Positions 53,073 through 61,614 of a stretch of DNA of 64,000 bases are shown here, one piece after another (within the stretch, counting starts at the first letter, position 1; each line of letters opens with the position of its first letter). A program made the translations under genes and the position numbers. Origin of the DNA: Rodentibacter abscessus (GTDB lineage: Bacteria; Pseudomonadota; Gammaproteobacteria; Enterobacterales; Pasteurellaceae); assembly GCF_047160095.1 (NCBI RefSeq), contig NZ_AP038785.1, forward strand, positions 434,001 to 498,000. The letters are read 5' to 3'. A model generated the notes under the pieces. That model had not been told where the DNA came from. It searched no databases and saw nothing but the letters and a program-made list of their open reading frames with translations.

Positions 53073-53705
53073 TTATTCAATGCCGATTAATTTATGGGTT
53101 TGTAAACTCAGCTGCCACTTCGGTTTATTGAGGCGTTGGTTGAGTTGACCGAGTTGGGTTATGGTTTCCAGTAAATTCATTTTGCCGTTAATTTCACAAG
53201 GCGAGAGATAGTAATGCTTAGCTTGAATTTTTTGTTCGATCAATTCGCAAAAGGAAAACACGTTTTCATCAGCGACAATACGTACTTCGTCAGCAAATTC
53301 GATACAACGTTGTTCATATTTGTGTGCATAAAGTCGTTTGGGGCTGGTGGCGATATAGTCAATTTGTAAAGGAACGGGTTTTAAACCGTTGGTTTCGATG
53401 GCAAGAAAATAACCCTCGGTTTTAAATTGCGCAAGTAGAAATTCGAGTTGGGGCACGATGGTCGGTTCTCCGCCGGTGATGATAATATTCTTTGCTGAAA
53501 ATGACCGCACTTTTTCCAAAATTTGTGAAGCCGACCAACGCTCAAATTCATTATAAGGCGTATCACACCACGGACAGGTAAGATTGCATTTGCCGAAGCG
53601 CACGAAAATGCTTGGCATACCGGTGTTAAAACCTTCCCCTTGTAAGCTTTCAAAGATTTCTACAATATTAAAGTGCGGTTCTAAATTGCGCTGATTTTGT
53701 GCCAC
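53073..53705 (-). CDS. queE: 7-carboxy-7-deazaguanine synthase
   Basis: Radical SAM enzyme that contracts the ring of carboxytetrahydropterin on the way to queuosine. 210 residues. The cluster motif CNLTCPWCDTPYNEF holds the three cysteines, preceded by SLQGEGFNTGMPSIFVRF. It begins at GTG with GGAG seven bases upstream and follows queD by two bases. The uptake signal near 53504 is inside the gene. Confidence 0.94.
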   Translation of the reverse strand: MAQNQRNLEPHFNIVEIFESLQGEGFNTGMPSIFVRFGKCNLTCPWCDTPYNEFERWSASQILEKVRSFSAKNIIITGGEPTIVPQLEFLLAQFKTEGYFLAIETNGLKPVPLQIDYIATSPKRLYAHKYEQRCIEFADEVRIVADENVFSFCELIEQKIQAKHYYLSPCEINGKMNLLETITQLGQLNQRLNKPKWQLSLQTHKLIGIE

Positions 53706-53707
53706 GT

Positions 53708-54133
53708 TTATTCTCCGTATTCACAAAATGATGTGGGGGTTTCCCATAATCGGACAGCAGAAACGGGAAGTTTTTCATCATATTTCAAACGATTAAAAAT
53801 AAAACGCGCTATTTCTTCTGCGGTGGTACGAAAAGGAACGCCAAAGGTTTTGGAATCAAGTTCTTGCAAAAGCGTTGCAATTTTGCTTTCCCGTTCGCTT
53901 GTTTCATCATAAATAAAAGCGTGATCCATTGGATCTAAAATGGTTTTTTTTACCACGGTTTTTAAATCGGAAAAATCAATCACCATCGATTTTTTAGCAC
54001 CGACTTCGGATAAATCACCGGAAATTTCCACTTGTAATTTATAGGTGTGACCATGCAAATTTTGACACTTTCCATCGTGCCCATCTAATAAATGAGCCAT
54101 ATCAAAGCTGAATTCTTTAGAAACTTTAAACAT
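53708..54133 (-). CDS. queD: 6-carboxy-5,6,7,8-tetrahydropterin synthase
   Basis: 141 residues from the ATG at 54133, which has AGGTGA five bases before it; a GTG three codons upstream is weaker. Zinc ligands are in FDMAHLLDGHDGKCQNLHGHTYKL (H, H, H and the reactive cysteine). Converts dihydroneopterin triphosphate to carboxytetrahydropterin. One base separates it from queC. Confidence 0.95.
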   Translation of the reverse strand: MFKVSKEFSFDMAHLLDGHDGKCQNLHGHTYKLQVEISGDLSEVGAKKSMVIDFSDLKTVVKKTILDPMDHAFIYDETSERESKIATLLQELDSKTFGVPFRTTAEEIARFIFNRLKYDEKLPVSAVRLWETPTSFCEYGE

Positions 54134-54134
54134 A

Positions 54135-54809
54135 TTACTCACCTTTTTGTGCCAGATATTCTGCTAAACCTTTATCTCGCAATCTACAACTTGGACATTT
54201 ACCGCAGCCATTTTCTATGCCTTCATAGCAGGTGTGGGTATGATGGCGAATGTAATCCAGCGCACCCAGTTCATCGGCAAGCTGCCAAGTTTGCGCTTTG
54301 GTAAGATACATTAATGGCGTTTTGATGTTGAATTGATAGTCCATCGCCAAATTGAGCGTAACATTCATTGATTTAATGAATACATCTCGGCAGTCGGGAT
54401 AACCGCTGAAATCGGTTTCACATACGCCGGTGATAATATCTTGAATATCTTTCCCTTTGGCATAAATCGCCGCATAAAGTAAAAATAAGGCATTGCGTCC
54501 ATCAACGAACGTATTCGGCAATTCGTTGTTTTTTTGTTCGATTTTCGTGTTCTCATTCATCAACGCATTGTTTGTAATGGCTTTGATGACGGAAGTATCG
54601 ATTAAAGTTTGTTTTATACCGAGATCTTGTGCGATCCAACGTGCTTTTTCCAGTTCAATAGCGTGGCGTTGACCGTATTGGAATGTAATAACTTCAACAT
54701 TTTTCTTGCCATAATCGGCAAGGGCTTGAAATAGGCAAGTGGTGGAATCTTGTCCACCGGAAAAGATCACCAGTGCTTTGCGATCTTGATTAGGATTTGA
54801 AATATTCAT
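54135..54809 (-). CDS. queC: 7-cyano-7-deazaguanine (preQ0) synthase
   Basis: 224 residues. The ATP-pyrophosphatase loop ALVIFSGGQDSTTCLFQA lies near residues 12-29, and a four-cysteine zinc site near the C-terminus (CYEGIENGCGKCPSCRL). Makes preQ0 from carboxy-deazaguanine. First gene of queC-queD-queE, controlled by a preQ1 riboswitch that pairs with its ribosome site. Confidence 0.96.
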   Translation of the reverse strand: MNISNPNQDRKALVIFSGGQDSTTCLFQALADYGKKNVEVITFQYGQRHAIELEKARWIAQDLGIKQTLIDTSVIKAITNNALMNENTKIEQKNNELPNTFVDGRNALFLLYAAIYAKGKDIQDIITGVCETDFSGYPDCRDVFIKSMNVTLNLAMDYQFNIKTPLMYLTKAQTWQLADELGALDYIRHHTHTCYEGIENGCGKCPSCRLRDKGLAEYLAQKGE

Positions 54810-54816
54810 ATTTTGT

Positions 54817-54852
54817 ACCTAGTTTTTTTATGTAGGAGGTTTGCGAACTACA
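54817..54852 (-). promoter_or_regulatory. preQ1-I riboswitch controlling queC
   Basis: On the minus strand P1 is TGTAG (54852-54848) with CTACA; the loop TTCGCA follows, then an A-rich tail ending CTAGGT. ACCT upstream of the second P1 strand can pair with AGGT, which is also the probable ribosome site eight bases before the ATG. This is the preQ1-I H-type pseudoknot, acting on translation. Confidence 0.85.
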
Positions 54853-54945
54853 AATTAAGAGGGCGCATTGTAGGTGGAACAGGCAATTTTGGCAAGTTTT
54901 AGCGGATTTCTATTGAAATAAATTAAAAAAATTTAAAATAAGGGC

Positions 54946-54975
54946 TTGATTAAAGTATTCTTTTCAGCGTAAACT
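54946..54975 (+). promoter_or_regulatory. his operon promoter
   Basis: TTGATT at 54946-54951 and TAAACT at 54970-54975 are spaced by 18 bases, about 30 bases before the leader peptide. Confidence 0.6.
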
Positions 54976-55005
54976 CAGACCCATGTAAAAAACAGGAATT
55001 TTATT

Positions 55006-55047
55006 ATGACAATTATTCGCACTCATCATCTTCACCATCACACCTGA
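55006..55047 (+). CDS. hisL: his operon leader peptide
   Basis: A 13-residue reading frame, MTIIRTHHLHHHT, preceded by AGGAAT. Five of eight consecutive... positions 7-12 are histidine apart from one leucine, the expected sensor for charged His-tRNA. It lies 140 bases before hisG and is followed directly by the attenuator stems. Confidence 0.93.
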   Translation: MTIIRTHHLHHHT

Positions 55048-55159
55048 TTATCTTTCGGGCGTTTTGGCATGGTCGGAAGATAATATCCATCTTCCGAGTG
55101 CGAAAAATACCATAAGCAAATAACCCCTCGGAAGGCGACTTTCGAGGGGTTTGTTTTTA
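55048..55159 (+). terminator. his attenuator
   Basis: Mutually exclusive stems: TTATCTTTCG (55048-55057) with CGGAAGATAA (55074-55083); TCGGAAGA (55073-55080) with TCTTCCGA (55090-55097); CTTCCGAG (55091-55098) with CTCGGAAG (55127-55134); and the terminator ACCCCTCG (55123-55130) with CGAGGGGT (55143-55150) followed by a T-rich run. Ribosome stalling at the histidine codons would favour the second pairing and release... the terminator's partner balance, as in enteric his attenuation. Confidence 0.85.
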
Positions 55160-55188
55160 TCTAAACTTAATAACTATAGGAAAACAAT

Positions 55189-56100
55189 ATGACAAATACA
55201 ACGAATACACAGGAGCGTCTTCGCATTGCTATGCAAAAAAAAGGGCGTTTAAGTCAAGACTGTGCCACCCTATTGAAACAATGTGGGGTCAAAATCAACT
55301 GGAATGAACAACGCTTAATCGCCTATTCAGAAAATATGCCAATAGAAATTTTGCGTGTGCGTGATGACGATATTCCGGGCTTAATTTTTGATGGTGTGGT
55401 CGATTTAGGTATTCTAGGTGAAAACGTACTGGAAGAGGAAGAATTAGGGCGTATTGCCAGCGGTGAAAATGTCGAGTATAAAAAATTACGCACGCTTGAT
55501 TTTGGCGGTTGTCGCTTATCTTTAGCCATTGATCGTGATCGAAATTACAACGGCATACAAGATCTTGAAAACGCTCGTATCGCCACTTCTTACCCGAATC
55601 TTCTCAAACGCTATATGAAACAAAAAGGTGTGCCGTTTAAAAGCTGTTTACTCACCGGTTCTGTGGAAGTCGCACCGAGTGCGGGGATTGCTAACGCCAT
55701 TTGTGATTTAGTTTCTTCCGGCGCAACTCTTGAAGCGAACGGTTTAAAAGAAGTGGAAGTGATTTATCGTTCCAAAGCCTGTCTTATTCAGCGTGCCGAG
55801 CCTTTATCGGAAAGTAAACAAGCGCTTGTAAATAAACTTCTTACCCGCATCCAAGGGGTACAACAAGCGGTGGAAAGCAAATATATTATGCTTCACGCGC
55901 CAAAAGAGAAATTAGCGGAAATTACAGCACTGTTGCCCGGGGTTGAAAATCCGACTATTCTGCCTTTAGCAACAGATAGCGCAAAGGTTGCAATGCACGT
56001 TGTCAGCCAAGAAAATCTCTTTTGGGAAACCATGGAACAACTGAAAGCAATTGGGGCAAGCTCGATTTTAGTGTTGCCGATTGAAAAAATGATGAGTTAA
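55189..56100 (+). CDS. hisG: ATP phosphoribosyltransferase
   Basis: First and feedback-controlled step of histidine synthesis. 303 residues, the long HisG form with a C-terminal regulatory domain. RLRIAMQKKGRLSQD at the start, GVVDLGILGENVLEE and the PRPP loop VEVAPSAGIANAICDLVSSGATL near residues 163-185 are all typical. AGGAAA precedes the ATG. A Haemophilus-type uptake signal lies just after the stop. Confidence 0.96.
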   Translation: MTNTTNTQERLRIAMQKKGRLSQDCATLLKQCGVKINWNEQRLIAYSENMPIEILRVRDDDIPGLIFDGVVDLGILGENVLEEEELGRIASGENVEYKKLRTLDFGGCRLSLAIDRDRNYNGIQDLENARIATSYPNLLKRYMKQKGVPFKSCLLTGSVEVAPSAGIANAICDLVSSGATLEANGLKEVEVIYRSKACLIQRAEPLSESKQALVNKLLTRIQGVQQAVESKYIMLHAPKEKLAEITALLPGVENPTILPLATDSAKVAMHVVSQENLFWETMEQLKAIGASSILVLPIEKMMS

Positions 56101-56143
56101 AGTGCGGTCGATTTTAGCGATCTTTTTGCAAAAAGGGGAAATA

Positions 56144-56743
56144 ATGAATATTTATTGCGTACTGTTTAATGGCTATGAAAGCCTAGATTTGGTTGGAGCG
56201 GTAGCATTTTTACACCGCTTGCCGAATGCCTCCCTACATTATATTTCCACTGATGGAGGAGAAATCAAAAGTTCACAGGGAATTATTAGCTCGACCCAAA
56301 AGCTCGACTCGCTCCTACCCAACAGCCTATTGTTGGTGGTAGGTGGACAAGGCACAAGGGCATTAGTCAATGATACTCAATTTATCGATACCCTCACAAA
56401 ATGGGTTAAACAAGCTGCATTTTGTCTTTGCGTTTGCACTGGCTCGGCATTGGTAGCAAAAACGGGGTTACTTAATCACCTCCCTGCCACCTCTAATAAA
56501 CGAGCTTTTGAATGGGTGAAAAATGTTAATCCAAAGGTAAATTGGCAGGCGATTGCCCGTTGGGTAAAAGCGGACAAATTTTATACCTCATCAGGCGTTT
56601 CAGCAGGAATGGATATGGTGCTAGGTTTCATTGCAGATCAATTTAACGAAACCTTAGCGATACAACTTGCCAATCAACTCGAATATCGCTGGCAAAACGA
56701 TCCTCAACTTGATCTTTTTGCTGAACTTTATGGTTATAGCTAG
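56144..56743 (+). CDS. DJ-1/PfpI-family protein inside the his operon
   Basis: 199 residues from the ATG at 56144, preceded by AAGGGGAAA. VYCVLFNGYESLDLVGAVAF-type start (here IYCVLFNGYESLDLVG) and the nucleophile elbow CVCTGSALVAKTGLL (C98) mark the glutamine-amidotransferase-like DJ-1/PfpI family. It lacks the AraC DNA-binding domain found in GlxA-like regulators. Members include glyoxalases and chaperones; function here unknown. It is not a histidine gene, and lies between hisG and hisD in the same direction. Confidence 0.85.
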   Translation: MNIYCVLFNGYESLDLVGAVAFLHRLPNASLHYISTDGGEIKSSQGIISSTQKLDSLLPNSLLLVVGGQGTRALVNDTQFIDTLTKWVKQAAFCLCVCTGSALVAKTGLLNHLPATSNKRAFEWVKNVNPKVNWQAIARWVKADKFYTSSGVSAGMDMVLGFIADQFNETLAIQLANQLEYRWQNDPQLDLFAELYGYS

Positions 56744-56824
56744 CGATCAACTTTTGTTAAAACTTACAAAAACAAGACCGCTTACTGGCATCACTTTAAA
56801 TAAAAAGACGAAAGGAAACTAAAA

Positions 56825-58108
56825 ATGCAAACACTTATCTGGAACAACTTAAATCCAACCGAAAAACTAACCGCACTTTCTCGCCCAGCACAGATGGTTG
56901 GTGAGCAGATCAAACAAGCGGTCGAAGAAATTCGTGAAAATGTCAAAGCCAATGGCGATAAAGCATTATTTGAGCTAGGCGAAAAATTTGACAAAGTAAA
57001 ATTAGACCGCTTGTCGGTGTCTGCAGAGCAGATTGAGGCGGCTTGCCAACGCATTTCCCCCGAATTAAAAGCCGCCATTGCTAATGCAAAAGAAAACATC
57101 ACCCGCTTTCACCAAGCCCAATTACCGCAAGAAGTGGATTTAGAAACCCAAGCAGGTGTACGTTGCCAAGTCGTTACCCGTCCGATCAATCGGGTTGGCT
57201 TGTATATCCCCGGTGGTTCTGCTCCGCTTTTTTCTACGGTGTTAATGCTTGCCATTCCAGCCCAAATCGCAGGCTGTAAAAAAATCGTGCTTTGTTCACC
57301 GCCACCGATTGCCGATGAAATTCTTTACACGGCTCAACTTTGTGGCGTGCAAACCATTTATGCGGTGGGCGGGGCTCAAGCAGTATTTGCAATGGCTTAT
57401 GGCACGGAAAGCGTGGCTCAAGTGGATAAAATTTTCGGGCCGGGCAATGCCTTCGTTACCGAAGCGAAACGCCAAGTTCAGCAACAAGGCACAGCGATTG
57501 ATATGCCAGCCGGGCCTTCGGAAGTGCTAGTGATTGCCGATGAATTTGCAGATCCTGATTTTGTCGCGAGCGACTTACTCTCTCAAGCAGAACACGGGGC
57601 GGATAGCCAAGTGATTTTAGTGACCCCAAGCGAAACACTCGCAAAACAGACCGCACTTTCCATTGAAAAACAGCTTGCCCAATTACCTCGGGCAGAAACA
57701 GCTCGTAAAGCCCTCTCTCATAGCCGAATTTTTATTGCTGAAAGCCTTAAACAAGCGGTCGAAATTAGCAACGAATATGCCCCTGAACATTTGGTGGTGC
57801 AAACGGAAAACGCCCGAGCGTTATTGCCTGAACTCGACAACGCAGGCTCAATTTTCTTAGGGGCATACAGCCCTGAATCAATGGGCGACTATGCTAGCGG
57901 CACTAACCACGTTTTGCCAACCTACGGCTACACTCGCACCACCTCAAGCCTAGGCTTGGCAGACTTCAGCAAACGAATGACCGTGCAAGAACTCACCCCA
58001 CAAGGCTTTCAAGATCTCGCCCCAACCGTAATGCAAATGGCACAGGCGGAGCAACTTGAGGCTCATAAGCAGGCGGTGAGTATTCGGTTGGCGAAGATTA
58101 ACAACTAA
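56825..58108 (+). CDS. hisD: Histidinol dehydrogenase
   Basis: Last two oxidations of histidine synthesis. 427 residues. VGLYIPGGSAPLFSTVLMLAIPA, IFGPGNAFVTEAKRQV and DMPAGPSEVLVIAD are HisD motifs; zinc ligands come with SQAEHGADSQ and the late FLGAYSPESMGDYASGTNHVLPT. The gene holds three exact Actinobacillus-type uptake signals (56914, 57006, 57751) along with Haemophilus-type ones (near 56871 and 57651), a mixed signature. Codon use looks richer in G+C than the CRISPR island. Confidence 0.96.
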   Translation: MQTLIWNNLNPTEKLTALSRPAQMVGEQIKQAVEEIRENVKANGDKALFELGEKFDKVKLDRLSVSAEQIEAACQRISPELKAAIANAKENITRFHQAQLPQEVDLETQAGVRCQVVTRPINRVGLYIPGGSAPLFSTVLMLAIPAQIAGCKKIVLCSPPPIADEILYTAQLCGVQTIYAVGGAQAVFAMAYGTESVAQVDKIFGPGNAFVTEAKRQVQQQGTAIDMPAGPSEVLVIADEFADPDFVASDLLSQAEHGADSQVILVTPSETLAKQTALSIEKQLAQLPRAETARKALSHSRIFIAESLKQAVEISNEYAPEHLVVQTENARALLPELDNAGSIFLGAYSPESMGDYASGTNHVLPTYGYTRTTSSLGLADFSKRMTVQELTPQGFQDLAPTVMQMAQAEQLEAHKQAVSIRLAKINN

Positions 58109-58124
58109 ATAAAAGGTAACTACT

Positions 58125-59192
58125 ATGCTAAACACAACAAATATCCATCATTTATCTCGAAAAAATATCCAAGCCTTAACGCCTTACCAATCCGCTCGCC
58201 GATTGGGGGGCAATGGCGATGTGTGGCTCAATGCCAATGAATACCCCACCTCGCCTGATTTAAATTTAAAGGAACGGATTTTTAACCGCTACCCCGATCC
58301 ACAACCTCAAGCGGTAATCGAGGGCTATGCTCGCTATGCAGGTGTCGCCCCCGAAAATGTACTGGTCAGCCGTGGCGGTGATGAAAGCATTGAGCTGATT
58401 ATCCGAGCTTTTTGTGAGGCGGACGATGCGGTGCTGTATTGCCCACCAACCTACGGAATGTATGCCGTCAGTAGCGAAACCTGCGGCATTACCACCAAAA
58501 CCGTGCCTTTGACGGCGGATTTCCAACTGAATTTACCCGAAATTGAACGCAATCTTAACGGCGTAAAAGTGGTGTTTGTGTGCAGCCCGAATAACCCAAC
58601 GGGCAATCTGATCAAGCGGTCGGATTTACTCGAACTTTTGCAAATGACCGTCAACCGTGCCATTGTGGTGGTGGATGAAGCCTATACCGACTTCTGCCCT
58701 GAAGCCACCCTTGCTAACGAATTGGTGAATTTCCCACATCTTGCCATTATCCGCACTCTCTCCAAAGCCTTTGCCCTTGCTGGCTTACGCTGTGGTTTTA
58801 CTTTGGCAACCCCCGAACTCATTGGTATTTTGCAAAAGGTGATTGCCCCTTATCCGCTGCCTGTGCCTGTGGCGGATTTAGCCGCTCAAGCCTTAAGCCA
58901 ACAGGGCATTGAGCAAGTGCAACAACGTGTTAATAACGTGCTGGAAAATCGGCAAAAACTGATCGAAAATCTGCAAAAATGCCCAAATGTCGTGAAGATT
59001 TTTGAGAGCGAAGCTAATTATATTTTGGTGAAATTTAAAGACAGTCAAAAGGTGTTTAAAACTTTGTGGGAACAAGGCATCGTATTGCGAGATCAGCACA
59101 AGGCTCTTGGGCTTTCGGATTGTATTCGCATTACCATAGGTACGGCAGAAGAAAACCGAAAGGTGGTAGAAGCGATTGTGAAATCCCCCTAA
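58125..59192 (+). CDS. hisC: Histidinol-phosphate aminotransferase
   Basis: 355 residues. PLP lysine in TLSKAFALAGLRCGF (around residue 215), with NPNNPTGNL-type SPNNPTGNLIKRSD and VVDEAYTDF. Converts imidazole acetol phosphate to histidinol phosphate. Its last residues KSP and stop codon lie in a repeat unit (AAATCCCCCT) that begins the downstream DUF559 element, so the native C-terminal end may have been changed by insertion. Confidence 0.95.
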   Translation: MLNTTNIHHLSRKNIQALTPYQSARRLGGNGDVWLNANEYPTSPDLNLKERIFNRYPDPQPQAVIEGYARYAGVAPENVLVSRGGDESIELIIRAFCEADDAVLYCPPTYGMYAVSSETCGITTKTVPLTADFQLNLPEIERNLNGVKVVFVCSPNNPTGNLIKRSDLLELLQMTVNRAIVVVDEAYTDFCPEATLANELVNFPHLAIIRTLSKAFALAGLRCGFTLATPELIGILQKVIAPYPLPVPVADLAAQALSQQGIEQVQQRVNNVLENRQKLIENLQKCPNVVKIFESEANYILVKFKDSQKVFKTLWEQGIVLRDQHKALGLSDCIRITIGTAEENRKVVEAIVKSP

Positions 59193-59225
59193 ATCCCCCT
59201 AAATCCCCCTTTTTCAAAGGGGGAC
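59181..59225 (+). repeat. Left inverted repeat of the DUF559 element
   Basis: The unit AAATCCCCCT is repeated three times, followed by TTTTCAAAGGGGGAC. Bases 59191-59225 are a perfect inverted copy of 59711-59745 (35 bp). The first unit contains the end of hisC. Confidence 0.85.
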
Positions 59226-59296
59226 TTGATAGGTAAAAGTGTTTATTTAAAAAGGGAAATTTGAATAAAGAGAAAATATATTTTTACTAATTAAAA

Positions 59297-59331
59297 CTCC
59301 CCTTTTTCAAAGGGGGAATATAAGGGAGATT
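59297..59331 (+). repeat. Internal degenerate copy of the CCCCCT repeat
   Basis: CTCCCCTTTTTCAAAGGGGG followed by AATATAAGGGAGATTT, a diverged copy in the same orientation as the right repeat, ending just before the DUF559 start codon; its AAGGGAGA probably acts as ribosome site. Confidence 0.75.
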
Positions 59332-59337
59332 TAAAAT

Positions 59338-59700
59338 ATGGAAGAATATGCTCGACATTTAAAACCTGTTTCCAGAATATTACGCCATAATATGACGGAA
59401 GCAGAACAACTTCTTTGGCAACGGATACGCCATAAACAGTTATGCAGTTTACAAGTTTATCGTCAAAAACCTCTGTTGAACTATATTGTAGATTTTTACT
59501 GCCCTAAAGCAAAATTAGTGATTGAGTTAGATGGCTCTCAACATAATCAGCCCGACCAGCGAGAAAAAGATATTCTTAGAGATCAAGAACTCGCTTCGCT
59601 CGGAATTAAAGTTTTACGTTTTCCTAATTCAATGATTTTTAATGATCTTGAAAAAGTGATTGAAATCCTTGAAAAGGAAATAAAATCAAAATCCTCCTAG
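59338..59700 (+). CDS. DUF559 (Vsr-like) endonuclease-domain protein
   Basis: 120 residues. RILRHNMTEAEQLLWQRIRHKQL, FRRQ-like VYRQKPLLNYIVDFYCPKAKLVIELDGSQH and RDQELASLGIKVLRFPN are DUF559 hallmarks: a PD-(D/E)xK fold related to the Vsr mismatch nuclease, with D, E and D in the VDFYCP...VIELDG stretch. Activity unproven for the family. It sits between two long inverted repeats within the his operon, which suggests that gene and repeats move or spread together. Confidence 0.88.
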   Translation: MEEYARHLKPVSRILRHNMTEAEQLLWQRIRHKQLCSLQVYRQKPLLNYIVDFYCPKAKLVIELDGSQHNQPDQREKDILRDQELASLGIKVLRFPNSMIFNDLEKVIEILEKEIKSKSS

Positions 59701-59710
59701 ATATTAGAAA

Positions 59711-59745
59711 GTCCCCCTTTGAAAAAGGGGGATTTAGGGGGATTT
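59711..59745 (-). repeat. Right inverted repeat of the DUF559 element
   Basis: Starts GTCCCCCTTTGAAAAAGGGG and continues GATTTAGGGGGATTT; exact reverse complement of 59191-59225. It also folds on itself into a TCCCCCTTT/AAAGGGGGA hairpin. Confidence 0.85.
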
Positions 59746-59764
59746 CAAAATACAGGAGAAAACT

Positions 59765-60850
59765 ATGCAACCAACATTATTTATCGACCGTGATGGCACG
59801 TTAATTGACGAGCCAAAAACAGACTTTCAAATCGACAACCTTGAAAAACTCAAGCTAGAAAAAAATGTCATTCCCGCCTTGCTAAAATTGCAAAAAAACT
59901 ACCGCTTGGTGATGGTGAGCAATCAAGATGGATTGGGAACGGCATCATTTCCGCAAGAAAATTTTGACAAACCGCACAATACGATGATGGCGATTTTCAG
60001 CTCACAGGGTATTGAATTTGATGATGTGTTGATTTGCCCACACAAGCCTGAAGATGGCTGTGATTGTCGCAAACCCAAAACCAAATTACTGGAGCAATAT
60101 ATTTGCAAAAACTTGTTCGATCCTGACCGCTCTTTTGTGATTGGCGACCGAGCGACCGATGTACAATTGGCGGAAAATCTTGGGATTCAAGCATTGCAAT
60201 ATCACCCCGATAATTTGAACTGGGATCATATCAGCGAAAAATTACTGGCTGAAAATGTTGCTCAAAATCCGAATGAACCTCGTTATGCGGAAGTGGTTCG
60301 CACCACCAAAGAAACGGATATTAAAGTGCAGGTTTGGCTTGATGAAGCGGGCGTAAATAACATTCACACGGGTGTGGGCTTTTTCGACCATATGCTCGAC
60401 CAGATCGCCACCCACGGCGGCTTTAGAATGAATGTCTCCTGCAAAGGCGATTTACATATTGACGAACATCACACCGTAGAAGACACCGCATTAGCATTAG
60501 GAGCAGCGTTAAAACAAGCCCTAGGCGACAAGCGAGGTATCCAGCGGTTTGGGTTTGTGTTGCCGATGGACGAATGCAAGGCAGAATGTACCCTCGATTT
60601 ATCTGGGCGACCTTACATCAAATTCAAAGCGAAATTTAGCCGTGATAAAGTGGGCGATTTCAGCACGGAAATGACCGAACATTTCTTCCAATCCCTCGCT
60701 TTCGCCCTAATGGCAACCCTTCATTTAAAAGTGAAAGGCGACAATGCCCACCACCAAATCGAAAGCCTGTTTAAAGCCTTTGGACGCACCTTAAGACAGG
60801 CTATCCGAGTAGAAGGAAATGCATTGCCGAGTAGTAAAGGGGTGTTATAA
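59765..60850 (+). CDS. hisB: Bifunctional histidinol phosphatase / imidazoleglycerol-phosphate dehydratase
   Basis: 361 residues. The N-terminal HAD phosphatase has FIDRDGTLIDEP and the zinc loop CPHKPEDGCDCRKPK; the C-terminal dehydratase has HTGVGFFDHMLDQIATHGGF, DEHHTVEDTALALG and the late DNAHHQIESLFKAFGR. The fused form is the one found in enteric bacteria and Pasteurellaceae. AGGAGA precedes the start. Confidence 0.96.
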   Translation: MQPTLFIDRDGTLIDEPKTDFQIDNLEKLKLEKNVIPALLKLQKNYRLVMVSNQDGLGTASFPQENFDKPHNTMMAIFSSQGIEFDDVLICPHKPEDGCDCRKPKTKLLEQYICKNLFDPDRSFVIGDRATDVQLAENLGIQALQYHPDNLNWDHISEKLLAENVAQNPNEPRYAEVVRTTKETDIKVQVWLDEAGVNNIHTGVGFFDHMLDQIATHGGFRMNVSCKGDLHIDEHHTVEDTALALGAALKQALGDKRGIQRFGFVLPMDECKAECTLDLSGRPYIKFKAKFSRDKVGDFSTEMTEHFFQSLAFALMATLHLKVKGDNAHHQIESLFKAFGRTLRQAIRVEGNALPSSKGVL

Positions 60851-60930
60851 TTTAAATCCTGCAATTAGTTGGATGCAATATTTGTGTCCTTACTAAATAC
60901 TAAACTAAGATTTACTGGAGAATAATAAAG

Positions 60931-61608
60931 ATGAAAAATGAATTAAAAGAAGCATTATTACCACTATATGAAGAAATTAATTTTTCTGATTTCAGTACCA
61001 CTGATTTATGTATATTTAATGTTCAAGTGGGTAGCGAGTGGGAAAAAGAGAATGGTTTACTTTTTGTAGGTAAAGCAGTAAATGGGTGGAAAAGCATTTC
61101 AGAAGGAATAGAAAGTTTATTTGATTATGATAAAGAGCCTTTGGAATGGGTGGAAAAGAATGTAAATAAAGAGAATTACAATACCAATCGTTCTGCTTTT
61201 TGGAGAATAATAAAGAAAATATCACAGCAAGTATTAAATGATGAAAAAACTTGGTATAAAAAAATTGCTTGGTCTAATTTATGTAAGGTTTCACCAAATA
61301 AAGGAAATCCTAATACAGCTGATTTCTATAAACAAGAAGGTCTTTGTAAGAAGATTCTTCAGAAAGAAATAGAAATATTAAAGCCTAAAGCTGTAATTTT
61401 ATTTACTTCAGATTGGGACATTCTAGGTGTTAATGATAATGAATTTGAAGAAATAAGTAAGGAAAATTGGGAAGATACATTTTCTGTTTTATATAAAAAA
61501 GGGAATATTTTTTATATTCATTCAGATCACCCACAAGGAAAACCTGAAGAAGCCCATAAAGAAGCTATTTATAAATTATTAACTGAAATAAATAATGACC
61601 GTAATTAA
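60931..61608 (+). CDS. Uracil-DNA-glycosylase-like hypothetical protein in the his operon
   Basis: 225 residues, AT-rich compared with the flanking his genes. It shows a pattern that may reflect the UDG fold: LLFVGKAVNGW near residue 44, IAWSNLCKVSPNKGNPN near 112, a conserved-looking EIEILKPKAVILFTSDWD near 148 and a late IHSDHPQGKPEEAHKEA that could be the HP-loop. The catalytic identity is uncertain, and I would call it only UDG-like. It lies between hisB and hisH, six bases before hisH. Confidence 0.7.
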   Translation: MKNELKEALLPLYEEINFSDFSTTDLCIFNVQVGSEWEKENGLLFVGKAVNGWKSISEGIESLFDYDKEPLEWVEKNVNKENYNTNRSAFWRIIKKISQQVLNDEKTWYKKIAWSNLCKVSPNKGNPNTADFYKQEGLCKKILQKEIEILKPKAVILFTSDWDILGVNDNEFEEISKENWEDTFSVLYKKGNIFYIHSDHPQGKPEEAHKEAIYKLLTEINNDRN

Positions 61609-61614
61609 AAAACT

